Source: Welwitschia mirabilis
Lineage: Eukaryota; Gnetophyta; Gnetopsida; Welwitschiales
Assembly: GCA_051453625.1 (NCBI GenBank)
Contig: JBOZIK010000001.1
Coordinates: 209,587,753 to 209,612,375 of the forward strand
Length of the DNA stretch: 24,623 nt
Direction: 5' to 3'
The translations under genes and the position numbers were made by a program. Positions 8,856 to 19,800 of the stretch are shown here, piece by piece. Under the pieces are notes generated by a model that was given only the letters and a program-made list of their open reading frames with translations, was not told where the DNA came from and searched no databases. Position 1 is the stretch's first letter. Every line of letters begins with the position of its first letter.

Positions 8856-9873
8856 GCAATCAACTATTAAAAAAAATTGGTAATGGTATTTGTATTTAAG
8901 TTTAGGATCAGATTTGATAAGTTCTATAGCATGAGAATTAAATATAACTGGAATCTCCTAAAGGCAGCTAAACGAAACATAAATCTTAGTGTGTGTTAGA
9001 CATATGTGAAGCATAAATTGTTGATTGCTTAGTAAAACTAGATGGCTCATGCTAGCTTTACAGAAACTTCATGTGATGCCTACAACAATTCAATTTCCAT
9101 TTTCAAGGTGATCTTATCAAAGGTTAATTTAGATTTGATTACATTTTCTCATAGGCATATTTATTTTACTTCTGGTATTGTTAATTTGCCCAAAGATGTG
9201 CACTGATCTAATAAAAGTTCTTGCAACATACGTGACATTTAGAGTGCACTGCTCTAGAATTTTGTTTGGTCTTTCTTGTGGTTTGTAGAAGATGTTCATC
9301 AGGTACTATGTAATGTCTTCTATGTCATTGCCAAGTATGGTAGAAAGTCGGGGCCCCTATTGTAAACAATGGTCAACTTTGTAGTGCTACATAATATAGC
9401 AAGCTAAAATTCTAACATCAATGCCAAAGAACCTGGAATTTGTTAAATTTGTTAAAAGATAATTTCTTGGTGATGAATATCTAATATTCTTTTATTTGTA
9501 ACCTAGTTGTTAGGGAATAATATAACATCTTGTGAAGAGGTTTGGTTCTATAAATGTAACTTTTGGAAATACAATATGATTTGCATGATTCATTATTGCA
9601 GACTGATTAGTCTTTGGTGAGATCTTAAATCTGAGTATTTGACAGAAGCCATCTCCAAAAGATATTGTTATCAGGACAACATTCATTAATAGTAATTAAT
9701 ATGGCGGGACATTTGTCACTCTTCTATGTTTCTCATCAAGTTTTGTTTGTTTAAGACTTTATTTTTATTTGACTTCTCAAGATGGAAAAACTGATTTGTG
9801 TCTTCTTTTAGTGTCCTTTCTCATATATTATATCACATCCCTATATTAAATGAAACATTCCGCATTGATGTAG
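8856..9873. other. No recognised gene; upstream part of an intron if the dehydratase gene extends left
   Basis: I searched by eye for the preceding PAS2 exon, whose end should encode a Trp-Ser-Ile-Thr-Glu-like stretch followed by a GT donor, and did not find it here or further left. The end at 9871-9873 is TAG, an acceptable acceptor, after a T-rich stretch. Confidence 0.4.
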
Positions 9874-10624
9874 ATTGTGCGGTACTCTTTTTTTGGTACA
9901 AAAGAAGTATTTGGTTTTACTCCATCATGGCTTCAATGGTTAAGGTATCATGTCTTTTCCTGCATTTTCTTTCTCGTTGGTTTCTTGCTTACATCCTCAG
10001 CAAACTTGCCTCTTGGGGTTCCTTTTGTTTCTGCATTGCAGAGTAATGTTCAGGAGTGTTTCTTGTTACTTCCTCTCCTTTTTCTTTTCCTGCTTTTCTT
10101 TTTCCCTCCCTCTTTTGAGAAAGCCTTTAACGCCTGAATGAATGCCATTATGAGATACATATTTTGTTATTTTGCAGGTACACCTTGTTTTTGGTGTTGT
10201 ATGTTACAGGTATTTCAAGTGAGGTGGGCTTGATATACAATGCCTTGCCTTATGTGAAGGTAATTGCTAACCCTTGAACTGACTCCGCCTTTTTTGTTGT
10301 TTTAGAAAGGTGTTGTGTCAATCACCCTTCAGAATGTTTTCTTATTTCATATGATCTTATTGTTACAGAAATCTGGCTTGTATTCGATACGGATGCCAAA
10401 CAAATTTAATTTTGCATTTGACTACTACTATGCCTGCCTTATCGTATTAGCCATATATGTTCCAGGTATGAAGTTGCTTCTACAGTGTCTTTATTGATCA
10501 CTGAATGAAATGCTGTTACTGTTTTTGACTTCTTGTGACTCTCTGAACAGGATCCCCTCACATGTATACATACATGATTCAACAGAGAAAGAAGGCGTTG
10601 TCAAAATCTAGCAAGTCAGATTGA
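9874..10624 (+). CDS. PAS2: Very-long-chain 3-hydroxyacyl-CoA dehydratase (PASTICCINO2 / HACD / PTPLA family), C-terminal four exons
   Basis: This endoplasmic reticulum membrane enzyme removes water from 3-hydroxyacyl-CoA, the third step of very-long-chain fatty acid elongation. Exons are 9874-9944, 10178-10259, 10369-10465 and 10551-10624 (stop TGA 10622-10624). All introns are GT..AG (233, 109 and 85 bp), and the joined frame gives 107 residues without a stop. Landmarks in order are RYSFFGTKE and FTPSWLQWLRY, then LYVTGISSEVGLIYNALP, then YSIRMPNKFNFAFDYYYA and LAIYVPGSPHMYTYM. The catalytic Tyr and Glu, seven residues apart (Y..GISSE), are kept. The residue after that Tyr is Val where the family normally has Pro. 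The last two membrane segments are present. The C-terminus has Lys at -3 but not at -4 or -5, so a classical dilysine ER signal is not obvious. The family is about 220 residues long, so the N-terminal half is missing from the window. Confidence 0.88.
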
Positions 10625-11101
10625 TGTATTTGCATCAAGGAAAATTAGTGTCGAACAAAGCTTAGTCTTTGTTAGTAAATTTGGCTTTTTTCAGCTTTCA
10701 ATGCAAAGTTAATATCAGTGTTTCTGACAGTCATTTAAATTGTTAATGCTTCAGAAGCAGTTCAGGCATTCTAATTGCAACAGTATCTCAGTTAGTGAGT
10801 TCAACAGTCAACAGTGCCACCAAAACTTTTCCACTAGCAAAGTCTAACCCATTTGCTGAAGTAATGGTTTGAAATGATTATAAAGGATCCATCTCACAAC
10901 ATAAGGTGGCACCTAATTTATAGAAACTATTTGACTAAAATTTTAATCATTTTAGAAAATGATCTTTATGCAGTTGTTTTTGTTTGCAAAATGGGATAAA
11001 TATTTAAGAGGGAGGGCACCTATGTTTGATGAAGTGACATTGATAGTTGAGGAGGATGTTAATTGTCAATGTACTAATATGTGACTTATAAAGAAGATAT
11101 C

Positions 11102-11173
11102 GTAAATTCATGGCAAAATCAGTTTCAAGATCCAAGAGAAGGCAAATAACTAGGTAAATTCATGGCAAAATCA
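11102..11173. repeat. 20-bp direct repeat, period 52
   Basis: GTAAATTCATGGCAAAATCA occurs at 11102-11121 and again, exactly, at 11154-11173. Confidence 0.7.
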
Positions 11174-11523
11174 CTTAAAACCAGACTTTAAACAAATTCA
11201 AATAAAGTTAAAATAGCTTGATTTTAAAGGAGCTAAACTTGTTCCATAATTGGAGAAAGGTGTGTGATTAAAATTATAATTTCAGATGTTTAGATTACTT
11301 GAATAATGATTTTTCATGTGAATGATGAAGGTTAGATTTGGGTGTTGGGGATTTTGAGTCCTTGTGAATTGTGACAGAGCAAATGATTTTTGTTGGATGC
11401 CCAAAACATTTGATGGTGGGCTTTCTTTAGCCTTCATTTTCATTTGAGTGCAGAAAAGCTGGTTTTATTGGTTCCTAATTCTCGAGGTGGTTATTCTTAG
11501 TAGTGTGACTGGTATTTTCAGAA

Positions 11524-11550
11524 GCACGTATGTGTGTATATATATATATG
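11524..11550. repeat. Alternating purine-pyrimidine tract, (TG)n(TA)n
   Basis: A 27-bp uninterrupted alternation runs from GCACGTATGTGTG into a TA run. It is a simple repeat with potential for a non-B helix. Confidence 0.7.
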
Positions 11551-11675
11551 AAAGAGTTTGTTTATACTCACTGTAGTCATTTGTACTGTAGAAAATTACA
11601 TAGAAGATTAATTTATTTAGGTAATTTTGTGTAACTTAATCTCCCCTAATTTCATTTTTTCAAATTACATAAAAG

Positions 11676-11816
11676 ATGGAGAGTTTGAAGCATAAGGTGA
11701 AGCTTAAATTTAATGTGATTGATCTTGCTATTGAGAATATTGAATTTGAGCATTGTGTCTCCAATGACACTTTGTGGAGTCCTTATCAAGGAATTGATGA
11801 TCATGTTCTTTCGTGA
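11676..11816 (+). CDS. Small open frame of 46 codons, unknown, possibly chance
   Basis: The frame starts MESLKHKVKLKF and ends WSPYQGIDDHVLS. It has a more protein-like composition than the surrounding DNA, with charged and hydrophobic residues mixed and a Trp and Cys present. I recognise no domain. There is no upstream coding or splice context I can defend, so it may be a transposon or exon relic, or chance. Confidence 0.12.
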   Translation: MESLKHKVKLKFNVIDLAIENIEFEHCVSNDTLWSPYQGIDDHVLS

Positions 11817-12451
11817 TATGTTTAGAAGCAGAAGCTACATCTATAGTACAACACAGTTGCCTTGTTTATGAATTCCTTTAACAATTGTTATAGCATGCTT
11901 TAATTTAGTGTTTTGTTTCATTATATAACTTGATTTTTAATTTGTTATTTAGTTGCTGTTGGACCGCAAAATTATAGTTTTAAAAGCAAAAGGTACTAGT
12001 ACAAGTAAGTGCATTAATGAATAAATCTATTCATATACAAGAAAATGGTTATTTGTTAAACATACCAATATTTATCTTGATAACAAACATAGATTGTATC
12101 GCTATTATAACAAGGTTTACGTTTTGCAAGCCACTATAATTACCTTCCCCTTTTTGTTCCTGTGATTTCAACTTGAACTCTTTTAATGAGGACTTTATTT
12201 TGCATGTTCTCAAATAACTTTTTGATATTTCATGTTGAAGAAAGCCTAATCAATCTTAGGGTAAGGAAGCTTTATCAACATAAGCTCATTTATAGTCAAC
12301 CTATTTGATAAAGATGTGATTATTAAGATTAGTTACAATCAATGAAATAAGAAGCATTTGATATCTAGGTAAATTACATTATATTGTTTGGAGGTATATT
12401 GGAATTGCTAAGCTTAAAAAGGCTATTAACATATTATGTTGGAATCTTTAA
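11817..12451. other. AT-rich DNA without a recognised gene
   Basis: Only short broken frames are present, with no motif or repeat boundary. It ends at the GC/AC/AT simple repeat. Confidence 0.4.
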
Positions 12452-12476
12452 GCGCGCGCGCACGTGCGCACACACA

Positions 12477-12515
<39 letters not shown>
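12452..12515. repeat. Compound microsatellite (GC)n(AC)n then (AT)17
   Basis: Positions 12452-12477 are 26 bp of perfect purine-pyrimidine alternation made of GC and AC steps. After TCTC, a 34-bp AT run covers 12482-12515. A 625-N gap starts 16 bp later, at 12532. Confidence 0.85.
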
Positions 12516-12517
<2 letters not shown>

Positions 12518-12531
12518 ATGTGTTCTACTGA

Positions 12532-13156
12532 NNNNNNNNNNNNNNNNNNNNNNNNNNNNNNNNNNNNNNNNNNNNNNNNNNNNNNNNNNNNNNNNNNNNN
12601 NNNNNNNNNNNNNNNNNNNNNNNNNNNNNNNNNNNNNNNNNNNNNNNNNNNNNNNNNNNNNNNNNNNNNNNNNNNNNNNNNNNNNNNNNNNNNNNNNNNN
12701 NNNNNNNNNNNNNNNNNNNNNNNNNNNNNNNNNNNNNNNNNNNNNNNNNNNNNNNNNNNNNNNNNNNNNNNNNNNNNNNNNNNNNNNNNNNNNNNNNNNN
12801 NNNNNNNNNNNNNNNNNNNNNNNNNNNNNNNNNNNNNNNNNNNNNNNNNNNNNNNNNNNNNNNNNNNNNNNNNNNNNNNNNNNNNNNNNNNNNNNNNNNN
12901 NNNNNNNNNNNNNNNNNNNNNNNNNNNNNNNNNNNNNNNNNNNNNNNNNNNNNNNNNNNNNNNNNNNNNNNNNNNNNNNNNNNNNNNNNNNNNNNNNNNN
13001 NNNNNNNNNNNNNNNNNNNNNNNNNNNNNNNNNNNNNNNNNNNNNNNNNNNNNNNNNNNNNNNNNNNNNNNNNNNNNNNNNNNNNNNNNNNNNNNNNNNN
13101 NNNNNNNNNNNNNNNNNNNNNNNNNNNNNNNNNNNNNNNNNNNNNNNNNNNNNNNN
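12532..13156. other. Assembly gap, 625 N
   Basis: Unsequenced. Translated frames that span it are meaningless. The other gaps are 1516-1615 (100), 5952-5961 (10), 14342-14721 (380), 15806-15905 (100), 18846-19300 (455), 21840-21939 (100), 22207-22344 (138), 22576-22875 (300), 23464-23558 (95) and 24157-24256 (100). Confidence 0.99.
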
Positions 13157-13526
13157 TGTTAAATTGATGAGACAAATAGAAAATGATTTTATGTTTATGA
13201 AATCCTTTTTGCGATGTGCCGAAGAATGTTGTACATTTCATTATTAGAATAGCTTGAAGACATAAGTTGTCTTTAATAACTAGAGCATTACCCATAAATA
13301 TATTATATGTCTATAAATTTAGAGCTGCCTTTTAAAGATTTAAATTAGGGGTTGGACTTGTAATGACCATAAGCTATTGATGGCTTAACACTTAATCTAT
13401 GTAATTTATGTACAATATCTTTTGTAACATTATAAATGGAAGTGGGGAAAACGTAGAGGATTGACTTCGCTCTCCCATGAATATGAATGCAAAAACGTAA
13501 AACCAATGAGTGTGTGTTGAACCCAT
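13157..13526. other. No recognised feature
   Basis: AT-rich sequence between the 625-N gap and the start of the long direct repeat. No gene or motif was recognised. Confidence 0.4.
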
Positions 13527-14265
13527 TGAAGAGAAGGCATTTAGTAATGTTATTAATAATGGTAGCATTGATAGTTTGATTTCATGATAAATGATTAATT
13601 AATTAAATTTATTTATTTATTTCATGATTAAAAGATATTTTTAAAATCAAACTCACAAACATAAAGTCATGGAAGTAGTTATCTACCTTTACGATAGGAT
13701 GTTAGTCCTAATTTAATTTTTCTTAGATATTTAAAAACAAAATGTTTCATCGTTGCACATGGAAAAAGATGTGAGTTGATTATAAATTGATAAAAATTTT
13801 GATTTTGTTGTTTATGAAGTTCCTCCCATGAATATAACATGTTTTAATGGGTAGACCAGAGATGTTAGTTAAAAATTTTAGCATGTTGATTTTTTGAATA
13901 TTTGTGCTATTACTGATTTACAAGTGGTAAAAATAAAATTTGGTTTGAAGTCAATTCTTTAGGAATAAGAATAAAAGGATAATTCATTTAGATTTATTAC
14001 AAGAAAAGTAGTTTTATTGGAAATCATAAAGAACATATTTGGTTTAGATATTTTTGTTCAACCTCGTACAGTAGAAGACAAATGTTAATGTATAAAATAT
14101 CCTAAATTCTTCTAAAGATTGTCTTGTTGATGAATTATCATTAGATTTACAAACATAGATAAACATCATCAATCAAATATACTTCATACTACGAGCAATG
14201 TTACTAAATAGATCAACTTTGGAATAAAACCTGTAAGTAAAGAAGTAGTAAGACGAGTATGACAA
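13527..14265 (+). repeat. Left copy of the long direct repeat (candidate 5' LTR)
   Basis: It starts TGAAGAGAAGG and aligns with 20685 onward through many blocks. These include TTTAGTAATGTT, GGTAGCATTGATAG, AAAGTCATGG, ACAAAATGTTTCATC, TTATAAATTGATAA and TTTATTACAAGAAAAGTAG. The first 48 bases differ at about 5 positions, and overall identity looks lower. Similarity fades near AGACGAGTATG at about 14265. Confidence 0.6.
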
Positions 14266-14832
14266 TTGCTTAATTACCACAAGCTAATGAAAATTAATCT
14301 TCATGTTACAAGATGCCCTTTATTAACAATGGACTTATGTTNNNNNNNNNNNNNNNNNNNNNNNNNNNNNNNNNNNNNNNNNNNNNNNNNNNNNNNNNNN
14401 NNNNNNNNNNNNNNNNNNNNNNNNNNNNNNNNNNNNNNNNNNNNNNNNNNNNNNNNNNNNNNNNNNNNNNNNNNNNNNNNNNNNNNNNNNNNNNNNNNNN
14501 NNNNNNNNNNNNNNNNNNNNNNNNNNNNNNNNNNNNNNNNNNNNNNNNNNNNNNNNNNNNNNNNNNNNNNNNNNNNNNNNNNNNNNNNNNNNNNNNNNNN
14601 NNNNNNNNNNNNNNNNNNNNNNNNNNNNNNNNNNNNNNNNNNNNNNNNNNNNNNNNNNNNNNNNNNNNNNNNNNNNNNNNNNNNNNNNNNNNNNNNNNNN
14701 NNNNNNNNNNNNNNNNNNNNNAGACGAGTATGACAATTGCTGAATAATACTAGAGGAGAACCCCTTGCCACAAGCTAATGAGAATTAATCTTCATGTTAC
14801 AAGATGCCCTTTATTAACAATGGACTTACATC
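14252..14832. repeat. Direct repeat flanking a 380-N gap
   Basis: The segment 14252-14336, from AGACGAGTATG to TGGACTTA, recurs after the gap from 14722 to 14829. The right copy has about 20 extra bases after the CAATTGCT word. The right copy starts exactly at the gap edge. This could be a contig-end overlap of diverged sequence or a true local duplication. Confidence 0.7.
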
Positions 14833-15634
14833 AAAACTCATACCTAAAGTAACTAATAATGACAATCTTTCATGCTTTTTATTGGTTTATTTCATATATT
14901 TGAACAACTCTTGTTTACAATCTAGAAAGTAGAGGATTGATAACCTTCATAGGGAGAGAGAAGGTCTATTTATATCTTATGATGCCTATCCTTACTAGTG
15001 ATGCTTCATTTAAATGCTAGCATTTTTGCCTTCTCTCAAACCTTTACTCCCATAGATGGTATGTCATAAATCCTATCCTAATAACAAAAAAGATCAATCA
15101 TTATGTGATTTAGCAAATAAAGTTATTAATATTTAAATGATAGCTTAAAGCAAGGAAGAAATTAGGATCTAAAAAGCCAAAAGGGTGCTTAATAAAAAAC
15201 ACAAGGACTTAACCATATGTGTTGTCATGCTAATAGCTTTGGCTAAATATCTCAGGAAGATGAAGAGGCTAAACACAAATTAGTTAGCAAAGTGAAAATT
15301 AAAAAGCATTTCCAAGGCCTTGTGAATAAATATGACTCTTTGTTTTTTCATCTTTTCCTACTTAAAGTCAATCTAATGTTTAGATCTATCTTTCAAGAAG
15401 TAATTTGGATTTAAACAATCTACCAAACTTGTTCACTCCACCATTAGAAGGAGTGGAATTGAAAGATGCTATAAAAAAATGATTCTCAAATAAACCCTTT
15501 CACTACTACGAAGAATCAACTTTCATTTACTAGTTCTAGCATAAAAAAACACTTCACAAGTTGAACCAAGAAATGGTACTATAAATACTTCTTATGATTT
15601 CATTCCATTTGATTGCTTAGTTAATAGATATTCA
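14833..15634. other. Interior of the candidate copia element, no recognised domain
   Basis: AT-rich with frequent stops in all frames. Gag and protease would be expected here but could not be recognised. Confidence 0.35.
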
Positions 15635-16076
15635 TAATAGTTATCCTTGTAATAGATTTTCCTTCAAGTTTTGGATTATATCCCTCACGCTTCTTCACGT
15701 GTAGTGTAAATTAAATCTATGTTAACATAACAAAATGTTCTTGTAAAATATACTTGATGTTTTGCATGGAATTTTTTCCTTTTTGAATTAGAAGATAATT
15801 CAATCNNNNNNNNNNNNNNNNNNNNNNNNNNNNNNNNNNNNNNNNNNNNNNNNNNNNNNNNNNNNNNNNNNNNNNNNNNNNNNNNNNNNNNNNNNNNNNN
15901 NNNNNTAATAGTTATCCTTGTAATAGATTTTCCTTCAAGTTTTGGATTGTATCCCTCATGCTTCTTCACATGTAATGTAAATTAAATCTATGTTAACATA
16001 ACAAAATGTTCTTGTAAAACATACTTGATGTTTTGCATGGAATTTTTTCCTTCTTGAATTGGAAGATAATTCAATG
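15635..16076. repeat. 171-bp direct repeat flanking a 100-N gap
   Basis: Positions 15635-15805 match 15906-16076 with no length change and about 8 differences, 7 of them transitions. The left copy ends at the first N and the right copy starts at the last N. Confidence 0.85.
15640..16070 (+). pseudogene. Trace of copia integrase, C-terminal part
   Basis: In the plus strand a frame starting at 15726 reads HNKMFL, a stop, then NILDVLHGIF. It resembles the copia integrase segment of TNKVLxNKTPFEVLHG type, and is preceded in another frame by a Pro-Ser-Ser-Phe-Trp/Gly-like stretch that resembles the LPxxFW motif. The same frame and the same stop recur after the gap at about 15997. Several frames and stops are needed, so it is dead. 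Confidence 0.45.
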
Positions 16077-16689
16077 GTATAGGAAGAAATTAATCTTAGT
16101 TTTTTTTTCTGCATCAAATGATTCCTTACATACTTGAACTTTCAAAATTTCCTTTGATTTTTCAATTTTTAGAATGAAAAATTCTTCATCTCATTAGTAA
16201 TGTTACTCATGTTGATGATAGATTTTTAATTGGAGGTGTTTCTAAATGATGTCCTATTGAGGTAAATCTAATAACTTAAAATAAGGTCCTCACATTAAAG
16301 GTTGGTGATATAAACTTCTATCAACTTTTGGTTTCTTCCAATCTTCTAAATTTCTACAGTTATTATGTTCATTAGGGTTATATTCTTAATACTTATCCAC
16401 TTTTAAAAAGGAAATAAGAAATGAATTATTAAAAGAAATAGATTGAGTTTAAAGCCTCTAACTCAAGATTCTAGTTTAGTTCTTCTTGATCCCTAGCAAT
16501 GATTCCAATAATCAATGTTCAACTTAGATTTAAAAAAAATCTATAGCCTAGAAGTGTTTACCTTAACAACTATACATATGGTTCTTTCAAATGCTTAAAA
16601 ATAACCTATTACTAATTTAGAAGGTTTCAGTTTGATTGATTAATGAAATTCCTGTGGTAATTACTGTAAGATGACATTTCTCTTCATCC

Positions 16690-16815
16690 TTTAGAAACAT
16701 CATCGCTAATTGATACTTCTACTTCTAATGCTTTTGCTACATTATCTTCTGTTATTGATATTAATCTACATATGGTTACTAATTAATTAAAGAATGATGG
16801 GATTAAACTTCATTC
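16690..16815 (+). pseudogene. Trace of the copia linker between integrase and reverse transcriptase
   Basis: A Ser/Thr-rich stretch (LETSSLIDTSTSNAFATLSS) is followed by residues reading HMVTN, a stop, then LKNDGIK (from 16769). This resembles the HPMVTRSKxGI sequence that precedes reverse transcriptase in plant copia elements. Only this short match is visible, and nothing downstream could be aligned to reverse transcriptase. Confidence 0.4.
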
Positions 16816-19800
16816 CTCTTCCTCGTGATTTTTTTTTTTTAATTGGAATATTTATTATCATTAAATAGAAAGGAAATCCAAAAGGAACTTAAATTTTTGG
16901 TCCAGATCTTCAAGAACTAAGATAGAGGTTTGGATTTTCATGTAAGAGATTATAAATAGTATTTTAAAAGAGTATTGATCATTGGCTCTACCCATGAGCG
17001 ACATCTGAGCTAAGTAGAAGTTTTCTCTTACTGTTTCAAGTAAGATCAACTTCATAAACTTATTATCCTATATTAGAACAAGTTGCTAGAATTTGCTTTC
17101 TCCTTAAGAATTCTACTCTAAGTGATTTTTAAAAAAAATCCATTTTTTTTTAAATATCGAGATCGAAGTTTTAGTTAATACTATAAAGCCAAGAATCCTT
17201 TTGTTTGAAAATTTAAAAAAACCACTTACAAAAAATTATGTGACATAGGTAAAAGATTGTTTAAGGCCTAATAGATAAGCTTCCTCAAAATCATCCTAGT
17301 TTATATGTTTGTTTTGTTGCCTCTACTAATTTTATTATTCTTTACGAAATTACAATTTTATCTTTTGATAATGGACATATCACGAGTAAGATTAAGAAAC
17401 ATAATAATCTCCTTCATAATAACATTGTTAACCTATCATAATGACTTAGCCTTATGGAAAGAGATATTATCCTCTACATTTTAGTTATAAGGTAGAAATA
17501 AATAGGCCATTCGAATTCTCTAATAATGAATATCTCATGCACAATATGGTGCCTTGCTCTCACACCCATGGTAAAATAATAACCCTTTATCACCAAAGTG
17601 TCTAAGTAATTTACCGTTTTTGTTACAAATTGCAAATATATTAGAAGCACCTTGTCATCCATGGAACATGAATTTTTCACCAAGCACTATTAAATGTAAA
17701 ATTCTTCTTGAAATATAGTGGGTGATATGCATTGTAAAATGGGAAAATGACAAAATTCTTCTTTGCAATTCAATAAGTTTCTTTTTTTCATTTTCTTTAT
17801 TTAAAAACAAGGTATATCTTTCACTTACCTAATCAAAATCTAGCTCCCTTGATTACCTCTTGTCCATATTTTCTACATTTTCATATTAGATTATCTCACT
17901 ACACCTTTGTTCCACATTTGCTATCCTATATTCTTAAGATTAGCTAGTAACATTTACACTACATTATGGCTTTTTGGTTGTCATGTCCTTACTTTCTTGC
18001 ATTTTGAATGTAGTTCATCCCATATGTTTATAATGCAAGGATGAATATCTACCTTATACATGATTTCTTTGTAATTGCATGACAAAATTGTTGCATAACC
18101 TGGAATCTTTTAATTCCCTTATCACATTTTTATTCATGTAGTATCATGTTTTATGAAAATAATACTAAGTTCTCATAGAGAAACCTATTATTGTCCATGT
18201 ATTATATGAGCAACGATATGGAATCATACATAGTTTCATAACTCTAGGAGCTTTCTATAGGTTCAATAGGTTGAGTTTCCATTTATGATCCATTGGCATA
18301 TGTTAAGATTTTAATCATTCCACTTTTGTGAAGCCTTTATGATTTGAATATCACACATTTTATGACTCCTCAATGCAGAAAAATCTTCATGGTATATCTA
18401 TAGCCTAATATTTGAGAATTCCATCTTCTTTTATATGTCACTTAACTCTATAAATTAGCATTTTAGCAATTCATTAATCTCAGAGCCAGTTTTACTACTC
18501 TAACTCATAGATTCCATAGATCCTTATAATCATCTAGTGTGCCTCCTCCATTATGGAAAGCTTGGTAAATCCTTATCTTATAGAGGTTGCTTGTGCATTT
18601 CAAATTTCATCTAATCCATTATGTTAGTCTTTATTTAACTTCCTTAGCTATATGGAGTTAGCATGATAAGCACATTACCTTTGGTGAAAAACATAATCAT
18701 TTTCTAACTAGGAAACTTGATGATTCTTTTCCACCTCTTATTCCTTTCTTTGTACCTTTATTTCATCATCTATCATTCCATCCATCACATTTTGATAAGA
18801 ACCAGAACTATTATTTTTAACATAAGATATACTAATTATTGTTTTNNNNNNNNNNNNNNNNNNNNNNNNNNNNNNNNNNNNNNNNNNNNNNNNNNNNNNN
18901 NNNNNNNNNNNNNNNNNNNNNNNNNNNNNNNNNNNNNNNNNNNNNNNNNNNNNNNNNNNNNNNNNNNNNNNNNNNNNNNNNNNNNNNNNNNNNNNNNNNN
19001 NNNNNNNNNNNNNNNNNNNNNNNNNNNNNNNNNNNNNNNNNNNNNNNNNNNNNNNNNNNNNNNNNNNNNNNNNNNNNNNNNNNNNNNNNNNNNNNNNNNN
19101 NNNNNNNNNNNNNNNNNNNNNNNNNNNNNNNNNNNNNNNNNNNNNNNNNNNNNNNNNNNNNNNNNNNNNNNNNNNNNNNNNNNNNNNNNNNNNNNNNNNN
19201 NNNNNNNNNNNNNNNNNNNNNNNNNNNNNNNNNNNNNNNNNNNNNNNNNNNNNNNNNNNNNNNNNNNNNNNNNNNNNNNNNNNNNNNNNNNNNNNNNNNN
19301 AATTGAAAGGAAACTAAAATTCTTTTAAAAAAAACAAAAAATGATAAATAAAAACTTTTGCTTCTATGCATGGAAAATGTTCATTCATAAGATAAACAAC
19401 CAAGAGAAAGCCTAAATAAAGAAAACCACAAGATTTATTATCATTTTCTTAATCCACTATGATAGATTGTTAAGTAATCAGGGTTATAGATCTAGAATTT
19501 TCTACATGTAAACAAAATAACTTGCAATATTAAAACAACATTACTATATTTCAAATATGGATCTTCTTACAATGCAATGTAGGAAATCCAAAGCATAATA
19601 AATATTATATATTTAATACATTAATCATCTAAATTAATAAAACTCTAACAAAGCACTAAAGCAATCAAACTCAAATAAATAAACATTATAAGAATATTTG
19701 AAATGAACTATTATAGTCTAATTATAAATGCATCATGATAAAAAGGAACAACAAGTTTGCTCATAGATCAAATTATATTAATCAATAATGGCAATACTAG

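Larger units (their letters stand above)
10625..11675. other. 3' flank of the dehydratase gene, no further gene seen
   Basis: The 3' untranslated region presumably starts at 10625, but I see no clear AATAAA signal to set its end. A 20-bp exact direct repeat occurs at 11102-11121 and 11154-11173. Confidence 0.4.

Noticed and set aside
9798-10141. Three overlapping plus-strand frames rich in Phe and Leu
   Set aside because: They are reads through the intron or out of frame with the dehydratase exons; only 9874-9944 is real coding sequence here.
12384-13295. Long open frames on both strands across 12384-13295
   Set aside because: Almost all of the length is a run of N; the flanking bases are simple repeats and AT-rich DNA.
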